From the NCBI RefSeq assembly GCF_030272615.1, contig NC_081409.1, forward strand, positions 619,842,255 to 619,906,254: a stretch of 64,000 nucleotides of DNA, read 5' to 3'. Positions 35,166 through 47,846 of this stretch are shown here, piece after piece. Each line of letters starts with the position of its first letter. Within the stretch, counting starts at the first letter, position 1. The translations under genes and the position numbers were made by a program. The notes under the pieces are model-generated. The model was not told the DNA's origin. It saw nothing but the letters and a program-made list of their open reading frames with translations, and did not search any database. The DNA is from Cryptomeria japonica (taxonomy: Eukaryota; Streptophyta; Pinopsida; Cupressales; Cupressaceae).

Positions 35166-35968
35166 TTACTAAATTTTGATTGTCTAAAAAATTATAATCT
35201 TCTTTATAACTCCTAGATATTTGAAACTATTCTCTAGAAACCATTCAATATATTCATGAAATATAACTTAAACTATAGGCAAAGGAAAAAGGACATTGAA
35301 ATGTGATTTATACTTCAATTTCATAATTCATGTATATATTTTGGTGAAGAGAAAAGGTCCTAATGGAGAGATTATTTTCATTCACAATAATTTGAGTGTA
35401 TTATAATGCAATCACATATGTGAATGTACTCACATGTGTTTGCATTGAGAAATTTTGAGCCCTTTGGGTTGGTTTTTTTCTTTTGGAATCAAACCCAAAC
35501 GGTTGGACAACCATTTGAATACCCAAAGACACATTTTCTCAAATTGTAAAAAATATCACTCAATTTCAATTATGCTCTCTATCAAGTTTGCAAATGTTTC
35601 AATGTAAAGTTCTCTCTTAGCTATCTAATCATGTGATTGTTTTCACATTTTGAGAATGTTTATGCTTTCATCTTTAATTCATTTGGTTAGTTGATCTATT
35701 TAATTCAAAAATCAATGTGTAGTATTTTTAGTATAGTTTTTCACTCATTTATCAAATTTTAATAAAATCAAATTTTTCCATTAGTTTAAGAAAAAAATTA
35801 TGGGGGACACACTAAATTTTAACATTTTTTAGGATGTGTCCACTTTAAAAAGTAGAAATAATATACATATTATTTAAAAATAAACAAAAAAATAGGAATA
35901 TATTACATGTTATTAGCTAATTTTTCACTAAAGTGATTTTTGAAATATTAAAAAACAATTAGCATTTT
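35162..35968. repeat. Repeat R, copy B, segment 1
   Basis: The first part of copy B. Matches copy C at its start and copy A further on. It stops at the ATTTT target site of gypsy C and resumes at 42178. Confidence 0.8.
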
Positions 35969-36742
35969 TGAAGCAGACACTGGCTAGGAGGGACCTCAAA
36001 GAGATCAGTCTAGATTGGTCTGCAAGAGTAAACACAATGGAAACACAATGACATGATGGAGGCAATGTAGGATTGATTGAATTATATCATGAAAATTGAT
36101 TACAACCAACTGGGTTACAAAAACCGGCTCACAGGCCAGCTAAAACATGCTCAAAATACAAAATAGGTCACAATCGGGACCTCAAATCTTAAGATCTATG
36201 TTCTATGCTCAGTCTAACTTCTTGATTACATTCTAATTCTCTATTAAAAAGATTTATATGATCCAAGGGGATCCGGTTGGCCCAAAAAGGGATCAAAATC
36301 CAAAAAATAATACCTAACGTGCAAAACCAACAAGGTCGGCCTCTGCCAAAGAAATTCCTTCGGAAAATCCCAAGGATGAAGTGTAGATCATGGGAAAAGG
36401 GTGACCACACAATAAGAAACATTTGAATCAACACTCAGGGATCCGCAAGCTACGGAAGGGATTCAATAGATCACCAATGCAAATAGGTCTAGGCAACTGG
36501 TAACACAAAACTATCTTGGAAACTGATAGCGATAACTTGCTTGAAAATGATCCAAATGCTCCATGGTTTGTGAATAAGGAAGATGATAAAGTCCTCAAAT
36601 AAAATCCAACTCCACAAGTTTCGGTGAGACAAATCTGGGACACACATAAATAAATGATGAAACTACAAACGGAAAGCAAAATAGAAAGGAAATATTTTTG
36701 GTTGATGCAAGATTTCTATGAACTAGGGATGCTCCTGCATTA
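35969..36742 (-). repeat. 3' LTR of gypsy C
   Basis: 774 bases, collinear with 41417-42177. The terminal TG is mutated to TA on the minus strand (taatgcaggagcat against tgatgctggagcat). No clear polypurine tract is seen before it. Confidence 0.92.
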
Positions 36743-36749
36743 GACATCT

Positions 36750-38079
36750 AGGGTTGTTGAAGAAAAGTAAGTCTCTCACTTTGTTGAGGTTAGAGGAAAA
36801 TGAAGTTGGTCTACCTCTACCTAAGATATCCAAGATGAATCTTCAACTAGTCTGTCCTTCCACTTCACAAGATACTCCTTACAATGATTGTTCCAGGTAC
36901 TATGCCCAATCCTATTGTCCAAAATGTCTTCAATCTGATCTGGTTCCTTTCGGGGAAACTGTTTCTCTAAGTCTACAATATTGTCCTCAATGAATTCTAT
37001 TTCATGATACTGATGAATATTTGCAATGTTAAACATAGATGAAATAATCAGACTACCTGGTAACTCCACTTCATATGCATTCTCAGAACTGAACTTTCTC
37101 AAAATCCTGCAAGGTCCAAACTTTCTCATCTGCAATTTGTTATAACTTCCAACCTAGAATCTTTCTTTTCTCATATACACCATCACTTCATCACCAACTT
37201 CAAATTCCTTATGTCTCCTCTTCTCATCTGCCTTCTCCTTATACTTTCTACTCATGTCCTCCAAATGTTTCTTAACTTGAATATGTAAGTCCTTCATGTG
37301 ATCTGTAAATTCTTCTTCTTCTGAACTTCTCCAGTCTTCACTTCTAATATCTCTTAATTCTAAAATACCTCTAGGATTTTCTTTGGTAACAATCTCAAAA
37401 GGTGTTCTTTCGGTACTCCTGTTTACTGAATTATTATAGGCAAACTTTTCTTGTGCAAGAATCAAATCCCAACTTTTGGTTTTATCTCCAACTAATCATC
37501 TTAACAAATTTCCCAAGCTCCTGTTAAGTACTTTTGTATGCCCATCAGTCTGTGGATGAAAAGTAGAACTGAACTTCAAATCTGTCTTCATCTACTTCCA
37601 AAGTGTTCTCCAAAAATATCCAACAAACTTAGCATCTCTATCTGAAACTATGCTCTTAGGTAATCCATGCAATCTCACTACTTCCTTGAAAAATAGGTTT
37701 TCTATATGTAATACATCTTATGTCTTCTTACAAGGTATGAAATGAGTCATCTTTGAGAATCTATGCACTACCACAATATCGAATCATTCCCTCTTGGTGT
37801 TTTAGGAAATCCAAGTATGAAATCCATGCTTATATCCTCCCAAGGTCTTACTGATATTGTCAAAGGTTTATAAAATCCCACATTCTGACTACTACCCTTT
37901 GCAACTTGACAAACTCTACAAATTTTCACATATTTCCTAGCATCCTTATGAATATGGGGCCAAAAGTAATGCTCACTCACCAATGCTACTGTTTTGTCAA
38001 TACCAAAATTTCTAGCTAATCCTCCACTGTGTTTCTCCTTTATCATATTATCCCTCATAGAACTCTTAGGTATGCACAA
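36750..38079 (-). pseudogene. Integrase and chromodomain of gypsy C
   Basis: The integrase zinc head is visible (EKHSGGLARNFG, then CRVCQVAKG). The catalytic core has the first Asp in ISMDFILGFPKT and the second in [10 protein letters not shown]. The catalytic Glu, expected in the pattern TDGQTEVVNRSLGN, is Lys here (codon 37532-37534). The tail has FEVGDEVMVYMRKERF. The chromodomain at about 36824-36946 contains QIEDILDNRIG and KEYLVKWKDR and would tether integration to modified chromatin. Stops lie near 37766, 37490 and 37142. The frame reaches the LTR boundary. Confidence 0.9.
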
Positions 38080-39440
38080 CTAAACTCCTCTGAATAACAT
38101 CCCATCTTGAATGAAGTAATCCAACCACTTGCTTCTATCTACCATAACCAGTTCTCTACATGCTCTCCAAGGTCCTACAAAATCTGGGTCATCATCATAC
38201 AAGTTCTTCAATTCCTCAAATCCTAATAATGTCACTCTCATCTCTGTCAGCAAATTCCTTCTCCTAATCAATGCATCAAAAACTTTGTTAGATTTCCCAC
38301 CTCTATTCTTCAATAGAAAAGTGTAACTATACAAAAATTTTACCCATCTCATATGTCTCTGATTCAACTTACTTTGACTATTCAAATACTACAAATCTTG
38401 ATGATCTGCATACAACACAAACTCCTTAGGCAATAGGTAATGTCTCCACTTCTTCAAGGCTTGAACTATGGCATAGAACTCTTGATCATACACTAAATAT
38501 CTCCTTCGGGCATCATTCAATTTATCACTGAAATAAGCTACTACTCTCCCTTCCTGACTCAAGACTACTCCTATTGTTTTTCCACTTGCATCACAATCCA
38601 CTTGAAATACTTTATTGAAATCCAGTAAAGCTAACAAAGGCTTCTCAGTTACTTTCCATTTCAATGGATCAAAACTTTTGTTTTCTCCAGATGTCCACTT
38701 GAATTCCTTCAAATCTCCCCTCATGGTCTCAGTCATAGGGTTACAAATTGAACTGAAATTTCTGATGAACTTCTGGTAGAAACTAGCCAATCCATGAAAT
38801 GATCTTACCTCTTTAATGCTTTCTGGTGTAGCCCACTCAACAATTGCTTTTACATTCTCAGGGTCCATCTTCAAACCATCCTCAGATATCACAAATCCCA
38901 AATAGACTAATTCATCTTTCATGAAAGTACACTTCTTAATATTTATCAGCAACCTTTCTTCTCTCAACCTCTACAAAACTTGTCTCAAATGCAACAAATT
39001 CTCCTCTTTTGTCTTACTAAAAATTAGAATGTCATCCAAATCTACAACAACAAACTTACCCAAGAATTTCTTCAATACCTCATTCATCAACCTCATGAAA
39101 GTACGCGGTGTATTATTTAACCCAAAAGGCATCACTAACCATTCATACAGTCCTTCATGTGTCTTGAATGTTGTCTTCCACTCATCTCCTTCTCTGATCC
39201 TAATCTGATGATATCCACTCTTCAAATCTATCTTTGTAAATTATTTGGCTCCACTCAAAGAGTCCATTATGTCATCCATCCTAGGTAAAGGAAACTGATA
39301 TTTCACTATGATCTTGTTTATTGCTCTGGAATCGGTGCATATTCTCCACTCTCCATTCTTCTTAGGTGCTAATACCACTGGTACTGCACAAGGGCTCAGA
39401 CTTTCTTTGATCAAACCTTTCTTCAACGTCTCCTACACTT
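38080..39440 (-). pseudogene. Reverse transcriptase and RNase H of gypsy C
   Basis: RT blocks in order: [44 protein letters not shown], the polymerase site and FLGFVISEDGLK-type text. The usual Tyr-Leu-Asp-Asp site reads Asp-Leu-Asp-Asp (39031-39042), so its first residue is changed. The RNase H segment includes FQVDCDASGKTIGVVLSQ and YAIVQALKKWRHYLLPKEF. Stops at about 39238, 38968 and 38386 divide it into four open pieces. Confidence 0.92.
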
Positions 39441-40335
39441 GTCAATTCAATTCTTCATTCTCTGTCAGTTTCATCTTGTGTGCAACTTTGTTAGGCAAAC
39501 TAGCTCCAGGAACCAGGTTCATGCAATGATTGATATTTCTCAAAGGTGGCAATCCATCAGGCACATTATCTAAAATGATGTCTTCATATTCTGTCAGCAA
39601 ATCTTTAATCTCTTTTGGTTGTTCCTCTTCATGCTTTGGATTCTCGGTCTTCTTATGAAATAAGGAAAAATACACATTCTCATGTCTCAATCCATCCAAT
39701 AATTTCCTTCCATCCACCAAATAGATTCTAGAATTCATACAAACTTCATTCTTCAAAGGTTCCTCCAAGGGTAACAAGGTTTGCTTCATGCTATTGGCCA
39801 CAATAGTGTATCTATTCTTCCTCCCATCATGTATTGCATGTCTATGAAACTACTAAGGTCTACCCAGCAAAATATGATAAATATCCATAGGCATAATATC
39901 ATACAAGACTTCATCATGATAATTCCCAATTTTCAATTTCACCAAACATTGCTCACTTACTAACAAATTTTGTTCATCTTGAATCCATGCTATATGATAA
40001 AGCTTAGGATGTTTCAATCTTTCCAAATTCAACTTATTCACCATCTCTTCTGAAACAAGATTATCTGAACTACCACTATCAATAACAACTTTACAGCACT
40101 TACCAGATACCTTACATCTCATCTTGAATAAATTCTTCCTCTGCAAGGGCTCTTCATCTCTCTCGGTATGAGACACAACTCTCCCCATCATCAACAGTTC
40201 TCCATCTTCTGGTTTGTTATTTGATCCGCTGGGGTTTTCTTCCACCTTTGTTTCTTTTCTGGTAATCTCTATCTTCTTACACTCAAAATCATGATGTCCT
40301 TCTCCTCCACACTTATATAAAGTTCCTCTATACAC
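39441..40335 (-). pseudogene. Protease and connector of gypsy C
   Basis: Retropepsin with an intact active-site pattern, VVIDSGSSDNLVSEEMV, and the later HILLGRP. It is preceded by the end of the nucleocapsid (CGGEGHHDFEC near 40270-40310), where the first Cys of the knuckle is not seen. After a TAG near 39850 a connector (39442-39801) leads to the RT. Confidence 0.88.
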
Positions 40336-41307
40336 TCTCCTATCTTGTCTTCCAAAATTCTCATTCTAGTAGCCATCCAGTTCTCTCATCCGATAAAAAT
40401 TTCTAGCATCTTTCTAGTATGAATTACCTTATTTATTCACTTCTTTGTCCTTGTTCTGATTTGTATAGGTTCCTCTACCTCTATTATATCCTCTTCCTCC
40501 TTGAAATATTCCTCTAAAACACCTTCCACCTCTGCCTCTCTACCTCTTCTCATGTCTTTTGTTTAGTTTATCTTATGCCTTCAGGGCATACTGGTAAGCC
40601 TCTTCAACACTCTATAATTTGATCAAACTAAGTTTATCTTGCATAGACACCTGTAATCCATTCAAGTATCTTGCAACTTGTTCAAATTCATCATCAACAT
40701 GTTCGGATCTGATATTCAACTTGTAAAATGCTTCGGTGTATTCCTACACACTAGATTCCTTCTATCTCAAATTATGCAACTTCTAGTACAGATTCACTTG
40801 ATAATCAGCTAGCATAAATTTTGATTTCAACTTAGCAACCATCTGATCACATATCTTGATCTTCTCTTTATCTCTTCTCTATCTATCAACCTGCAAATGC
40901 TCCCACGAAAGAGATGCATGACCTTTCAACTAGGTATAGGCATATTTCACCTTCTTTTCTTCTGCAGTGTTTTCAAAATCAAAATATTTCTCCATCTCCG
41001 AGATCCAATCCATTAATTCATCCAAATCCAACTTTCCATCATATTTTGGTGGGGTAAAATGAGGTTTAGTATTCACCCTACTCAAAAGCTTGAAAAAAAT
41101 TTCCTCATCCAGATCAACCACTGGTGGGTTTACTTGTTCTGTTGGGGCTTCTTCTCCTTCATCTTCACTTACATATTCAATGTGTTGACCTCTTCTCTGG
41201 GCTATCTCCATGGCTTCCAACAGGGTTGTTGTTTCTCGCAACATTTCTATCACAGTAGGGTCTGCATTCCCATGCGCTCCACCATTCCTAGTTCCTCTTC
41301 GTGCCAT
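40336..41307 (-). pseudogene. gag pseudogene of gypsy C
   Basis: The ATG at 41307 opens MARRGTRNGGAHGNADP, an acidic linker and the capsid entry (YDGKLDLDELMDWISEMEKYF), open to about 40930. Beyond it the capsid pattern LKGHASLSWEHLQ and EYTEAFYKLNIRS can be read through about ten stops, nearly all TAG or TAA at positions where Gln is expected. A Gly/Arg-rich stretch (RGRGGRCFRG) precedes the knuckle. Confidence 0.87.
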
Positions 41308-41399
41308 CTTTACGCCAGTCCTCTATAGCTATAGGTCGGATCCACAGTCTGCCACCATACAACAAAATTCTTAGGACAACGCAATCTCCGGAATGAAAA

Positions 41400-41414
41400 C
41401 TCGATCTGATACAA
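41400..41414 (-). other. Primer-binding site of gypsy C, degenerate
   Basis: On the minus strand TTGTATCAGATCGAG, two bases after the LTR end. It resembles the TGGTATCAGA site with one change. Confidence 0.7.
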
Positions 41415-41416
41415 CT

Positions 41417-42177
41417 TGAAGCAGTCACTGGCTAGGAGAGACCTAAAAGAGATTAGTCCAGAATGGTCAGAAAGATTAAACACAAGGACATGATGGAAGA
41501 AATGCATAATAGATTGAATTATATCATGAAAATTGATTACAATGAACTAGTAACAACCGGGTTATAGAAATCGACTCACAGGCCTGCTAAAACATGCTCA
41601 AAATACAGAACATGTCACAACCAGGACCTCAAATCTTAAGATCTATCCTCTATGCTTAGTATAACGTCTTGATTACATTCTAATTCTCTATTACAATGAT
41701 TTATATGATCCAAGAGGATCCCATCGGCCCAAAAAGGGATCAAAACTCAAAGAACAATACCTAATGTGCAAAACCAACAAGGTCAACCTCTGCCAAATAA
41801 ATTCCTCCAGAAAACCCAAAGGATGAAGTGTACATCACGGGAAAAGGTCATCCACATGCCAAGGAATATCGAAATCAATTCTCAAGGCTCCACAAGCTAT
41901 GAAAGGGATCTGGTAGATCACCAATGCAAATAGGTCCAGGCAACCGATAACACAAAACTGTCTCGAAAACCTGTAGTGATAATTTGCTGGAAAATGATCA
42001 AAATGTTCCACGGTTTGGGAATAAGGAAGATGATCAAGTCTTCAAGTAAAATCCAACTCCATAGGTTCTGGTGAGCCAAATCCGGGACACATAGAAAGAA
42101 ATGTTGAAACTACAAACAAAAAGGAAATATTTTTGGTTGATGCAAGATTGCTATGAACCGAGGATGCTCCAGCATCA
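41417..42177 (-). repeat. 5' LTR of gypsy C
   Basis: 761 bases; on the minus strand TGATGCTGGAGCATCC...CTGCTTCA. The same LTR start as gypsy B' (20711). Confidence 0.93.
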
Positions 42178-42362
42178 ATTTTAAGGGGGCCACACCAAAT
42201 GCTATGTTATATTTTCTACATAAAAAATAGGACCACTTTGCATGGACACTTGTTTTGAACCCCTTAGTATACACTATTTTCAAAAAGAATTAGAAAATTA
42301 GAAAGCAGCCTCAAAGCACACAACTGTTGTTCTTATTGCATATTCAAATTTGGAGAATAACT
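42178..42362. repeat. Repeat R, copy B, segment 2
   Basis: Resumes copy B after gypsy C (aagggggccacaccaaatgc, matching 31230-31250) and stops at the solo LTR. Confidence 0.8.
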
Positions 42363-43420
42363 TGTTAGGTCCCAGAGACAACTGAGAGGGGGGGGTGAAT
42401 CAGTTGTCAAATAAATTCAATCCAAAAACAACTTAACCAACTTAATGCTTAATACCGGTAAACCAGTTAATATGCCGGTAGATAGTTTTAATAGTTAATT
42501 GCTATACTGGTAAGGATTAGTGTATGAAACATAAACACAAAGTTATCCACAACACATAACACCAATATTTGTATGTGGAAACCATGTAAGGGGAAAAAAC
42601 ATGGGGGGAAACCTTAGCGACAATTAGATGATACTATTGCAGATAGTAAGTGTACATAAATGGGGTCTACACATGCAGAAAGGCCAAGTGCCTAGAGCTC
42701 ACTGCTCAATCACAAAATGGGAGTCACACTGACTACAGTTGGATGGTTAACTCCAATAAGAATGTACTACACAAAATAGCATCTTCATATACTGGATTCA
42801 GTACCGGTGTAATGTTGATATACTTCACAAAAACCTAGCTTCACCTTCAAATGATGTCTATGTGTATAGCTCTGCTTAATCTCGCATATACCTTCACACA
42901 ATCCTTTTTAGCATTCCACTTTTGATCTTAGAAATAAGATCTTACTTTTATACCATAACCTAAGACCAATTTTAGTAGGTCGGCTCTACAAGATATTACA
43001 ATAAAAACATTTTAAAAATAATATAATATCTGATGCAATAACCAATTGAGCATGTCAGCGTAATGCATTTACAACAATGATTAATCATCTCCATAGCATG
43101 TCATGTTGATCTGGAAAACATAAACCTACCAGTGTAACCCTAGACCTATTTGCCGGTAACAACAAATATGCAACTATGAATATACCAATGAACAAAACTC
43201 CAGCACAAGATGTCCAAATGATGTCTTCGACATAACCATGTGTTTTCCATATCATTCCAAGTGCCGGTGATCATTATATCTTGTCGGTGTACCAGATACC
43301 GGTGACTATGCATGAGTCACTTGCTTGCCGGTGAATGTTGATGATTCTCCAAAGTGCCAGTGTTGATAAGTGTTTAGTAGGTGTTGACATCAATGACAAA
43401 ACCATACCAAAATACCAACA
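42363..43420 (-). mobile_element. Solo LTR of the copia B family
   Basis: 1058 bases with TG...CA ends, collinear with both LTRs of copia B. Flanked on both sides by TAACT (42358-42362 and 43421-43425), a perfect target duplication with no interior, as left by unequal recombination between LTRs. Confidence 0.94.
42377..42408 (-). other. LTR hairpin, copia B family
   Basis: GACAACTGA (42377-42385) and TCAGTTGTC (42400-42408) form a perfect 9 bp stem around a 14-base G-rich (C-rich in the element sense) loop, 14 bases from the LTR end. Confidence 0.8.
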
Positions 43421-44023
43421 TAACTATCTTCAATTTCTATTCAAATTAGATAAATTGATGATTTTAGTTTTTTCAATATGTCATATTAATACCCCTTTTC
43501 GAGCCCCCCTATTTATGCACTTACCTTACGAAAAGTTAAAATTTAAAACTATAGTAAGGTATTCTTTCTAGTCACCTTGGAGTAGTTTGTAAATAAGATG
43601 TTACTTCTTATGCTTACTCTTGTATATAAAGTAAGAAAACTCCTAATAAACCCTTGGTTTTTTATAAATTTAAAAAAAAATCACTTATGTGATTTCACAT
43701 AATATCTTGTTCTCATTTTAGTTTCTAGATATCAATTTTGCTATACTAAATATGCTAACATTTTGGTATCATATCTTTCATACTTTTGTTATGATATTTT
43801 TTCTTCTCACTCTTTCTAAATCAATTTTTCTTGGGAAAGAGAACATCACATAGATGTAATGTGCAATGACATAGCATCTTATAAAAATTTATAATTCTTG
43901 TAGTCATTTCAACATTAGTTTCTCTCTATTATCAATAAAATTTATGAAGGTAATGGATCTACTTAGTAACCAAGTAGTTATTTTATCTAATATTTTCTTT
44001 CTAATTATTAAAAGAACAATATG
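43421..44023. repeat. Repeat R, copy B, segment 3
   Basis: Continues copy B (aataccccttttcgagcccccc against the 31480 region of copy A) up to element F. Confidence 0.78.
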
Positions 44024-44963
44024 TGTTGGAATCCAAGAACATTGAAGGGGTGGCGGGGGTGAATCAGTGTTCTACCGGAATGATCAATTTTAACCTTATT
44101 AAAACATGCATACACCAACTAGTATATCGGTACATATAAAATTGAAAGAAGTAAAGCAACCAAAAAACCAATCACATAAATGAATACCATAACACAAGAA
44201 ATTATAAGTGGAAAACCTCAAAGAGGAAAAACTATGGTGGGATTTGTGACCCACAATATCAATCCACTAGCCATATGAAGAGATATTACAAAATATAGGG
44301 GCTTGCACTTTTAGGAAGGCTTACAGCCTAGAGCACACTACTCAATCACAAAAGGAGCCTCACTGACTACATACAAATCCAAACTACAATTTGGAGAAAT
44401 GACAGAATGCAAAGATAGCATCTTCTATGCCTGAATACAATTCTAGTTAAGCTCTATCTATTCCGGTCTTAAACCCTAAACCCTTTACCAGATTAACCCT
44501 TGACAAAAATATCCTCACATACATGATCTCTCTCATATGTTTTGCATCTCCTTCACTATTTCCTTCCTAGTACATATTCACATGATATATCAAAATGATC
44601 TAATCAACTAACCTATATACCCTTCATAATTCATCATGCCTTATGTCGACTTACAAAGATAAATACAATATCAATATACATGTTGGCTAGATAACATAAA
44701 TACATGAATATCAAAATCAATTGCCAATGTCGGATCCAAAAGATGTCGACCTCTAATACCGACAACCTGATTCTAAACCATGTCGGCCTGCATTGTTGGT
44801 AACCAAAGAATTCCTTTCAACCTGTTGGTGTTGGTGCCGGTGAAGTGTCTGTGAAGTGCCTTCCGGTACACAACTAACCCAAAATATGAAGCCAAAATAA
44901 ATTACCATGTTGCCATCAATGACAACATAGTGAAACCAACCAATTGAGTGTCAATTTACAACA
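44024..44963 (-). repeat. 3' LTR of element F
   Basis: 940 bases, collinear with 51761-52714; on the minus strand TGTTGTAAATTGACACTC...GATTCCAACA. Confidence 0.93.
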
Positions 44964-44978
44964 ATATCCCCCTTTAAA
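44964..44978 (-). other. Polypurine tract of element F
   Basis: On the minus strand TTTAAAGGGGGATAT precedes TGTTG. A weaker second tract, CAAAGGGTGAGT (45151-45162), lies upstream in the element sense, as in A, B and D. Confidence 0.8.
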
Positions 44979-45257
44979 ATTGATGGTAACACTCATGTGA
45001 AAAATGGTCAAGGTTTCCAACTGTCAGTTTCATCCTGAACCTTCTCCCCCTGAGTTGAATATTCATCTATGACCATAATAAAAAATACTCCATAACTCCA
45101 TATCTCCCCCTAATGCATACAACTCCCTTTTTATTTTTCACATCTGTATCACTCACCCTTTGACATCAATGCCATCAAAATTTTAAAAATAGTACCAAAA
45201 ATCCAAAACCAGGATGAAGAATGAAAGATATTGTACAACAAATATCCCAAAAATACC

Positions 45258-47846
45258 TTACCGGAGCTTAATATATTTGAAAAATTCCAGATAGGCCTTC
45301 TCCAAAATCTCTAGATAAGTATCCCAACCAGATTTGAAAGTGTCGAAAATAGATAAAATTCCATTTAGTATATGGGCAAATGACTCTTTCTCATTTAACT
45401 TTGTCGTTGTGGGCTTACCAACCAAATCTATACACTCCTTCTTATGTACACTAAGTGAATCCAACCGAGGACTCACCAAACCTCTAAGACTTCTGGCTCT
45501 TCTTATGATTTTGTCTTTTTATTTCTCAAAAGCAAAAACTTAGGCTTCCAAAACCAAAATCCGACCGTCAATGGATGTAGTCAATGAATTCAATCCGTAA
45601 AAAGAATTGGCTATTCCTGCAATTTTCTCTTGAGATTCCTTGATCCTCTTATCCAAATTAACTGTAAGTAACTCTGTGTTACAACATACTCTATAAATAT
45701 TTGTACACTGCTTTAAAGAATTGTCTATCAATTTCAACTTTTCATTAATCTTCTTCCTCTCATACTCAATCACTTGATCAAATGTAGCCCTTTTTGCCTG
45801 TGTGAAGCTCTCCAGTGCTTGCCGGTTTGAAATTTGCTTCAAGGATTGAAAATCCTTTCAAATATGTTCAATGATTATCTTAAGCTTGCCAGATGGGCTT
45901 GCTTCATTGCCAAACTTGTACTCTGGGACTAGTCTATGCAAAATAGTGATAGACTGGTCAATAACACCTTTATCCATAGATCCCTCCTTCATAATTTTTT
46001 GTGCAAACATCATCATGAGTTCAATATAACTCATCTCGGTTATGCTTTTTTTTTCAACCCGTGAGGTGTCAATTGACAACAATGATGGACTCACTATTGG
46101 TTCCCTATCAAATTCCTCTTTCTTCTCCTCTGATGATTTAACCTTTATAGCTTCCTAACTTGCACCGGTGGCTTCGCCACTTGGTTCAATCTCAGTAATT
46201 GTCAGTTCCTCCCTAGGAACTATAGCCTCATCCCGTACATCTGTATCCAAAGGACTATTGTCCTCAATATTAGTAATGTGTACATTATCAATCTTTACAC
46301 TCTCCATATTTTCCAATATCTCAACATTTGTCTGTACATGTGTATCTACTGGGGGCTTCATTTCCACTATCTTAATGTTTTTCAAAATTGAGGGTGAAGT
46401 ACCCATAATACCCTTTCCTTTCCCTTCAACCAGGATGTCTGCAGTATCTGTTTTAGATTCCGGTGAAGTATAAAAACCATGGTTCTCTTCAAAGTACTTA
46501 ACCCATGCCTTGTGGGTCTCCTTGATTATCTCATTTACCCTTCCTAACATAACATTGATTATTCTATGCTTACTGTTAAAGATTTTCCTATCTGTAACCT
46601 CAAGCGTCTTATCCATCTCCTCTCGAGAAATAGAAACACAAATAGATAAGAACTCTTGTATCTTTATATGCTTGTCCTCTTGCATTGTTGATAGTCTTCT
46701 AGCATCTAAGATATCATACAATTCTGCCAGTATTTGGTTTTAAATTTCTATCAAGGCTTTCTTATAAATATCCAAATATAACAAAACTGCTTCCTCTACT
46801 TCTCTTTGTTCATCATCCTCTAAATGTTCATAATAAAATTGTACATTATTTAACATACCATCTTTAGTAATCTTATCAACTAACTCTGCACAAGTCTTTG
46901 GTGGAATAATAGTTATATTACCAGATTCAATTGCCAGATCAATTTCATCCTTCTTCTTTCTCCTTCCACTACCAGATGGGGCTAAAGGTGTTACTTTTGG
47001 TGCTTTCTTATGTGCCGGCACCTTGATAGTAACTTTTCTAATTGGTTGATTCTTAGCCTCTACCTTAGTTTCTTTATTTTTCTTCCTTATTACCCTTTTT
47101 AATGTCAGGGGTGTGTCATCTTCAGATGTAGACTCTGCTGCAATAGGCTCAATGAATACTTCTGGTTCTTTTCTCTTCTTGCCTTTCTCTGGGACAACAT
47201 CAATCAATTTTTTGATGTCCTAAGAAACCTTTTCAACAAACTTACTTGCCTTTCCTTCCTGCTTCTCTCTCTTCTTCCAGTTGAACTCTGTTTCAACCTC
47301 TTATGTCTTCTACTTAGCAGTGCCAAAGGTTTTTACAGTTTCATCTACTGGTGCATCAATTAACATATGTCCATAAGCATCAAGAATTTGTGCATCAACT
47401 TCATAACCCATCTCCCCAATCCAGATCTTTCAGGGTTTGACTACTTCCATGAGTGTTTCATCTTTCATAACCATGAAGTATATGTCAGATGAGTATTTCT
47501 CAACAATGTGCTTAGGAACCCTCATCCTAGAATTCATAGCCTTTTCAAATGCTTTAAAACATCCCCATACTTTGTCATCTCTTTGACTGCCTAATGTAGC
47601 AATAGATTGTTTTAGTTGCCTCCTTATCGGCATATCAAATTCCTATTGTCTCTTCCCAAAACTGGGAGTCTCATTGATGAAAAATAGCATTAAACAGACA
47701 ATTAGATTAACATACTGGAAAGTCCCCTTCTTTTCTCCTTTAATCTTTCCTAGGTTAATCAATAGTTCATCTAACATCCAACCACATAGATCTATCTTCT
47801 CATTCTCCCTCATCATTTTGTAAGCTGCATAAATGTAGGAGGATCA
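45258..47846 (-). pseudogene. Large ORF of element F, C-terminal part, unknown function
   Basis: Six open blocks (47633-47430, 47207-46740, 46721-46155, 46094-45858, 45842-45540, 45479-45258) share one reading frame and are separated by about ten stops, so they were one protein of at least 860 residues. Visible features: an entry YIYAAYKMMRENEKIDLCGW; a Lys-rich basic region (46960-47190) with KKNKETK and KKKDEID; Glu-rich segments; and probable coiled coils near the end (ERKKINEKLKLIDNSLKQC). There are no retroviral enzyme motifs. Similar long ORFs may exist in other large plant genomes, but I cannot name the family. Confidence 0.65.

Larger units (their letters stand above)
35969..42177 (-). 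mobile_element. Ty3/gypsy chromodomain retrotransposon C (chromovirus)
   Basis: LTRs at 35969-36742 (3') and 41417-42177 (5'), flanked by a perfect ATTTT duplication (35964-35968 and 42178-42182). Reading right to left: primer site, gag, protease, RT, RNase H, integrase, chromodomain. The RT-before-integrase order and the terminal chromodomain place it among plant chromoviruses. Every domain has stops. Removing it rejoins repeat R (aattagcatttt and aagggggccacacc). Confidence 0.95.
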
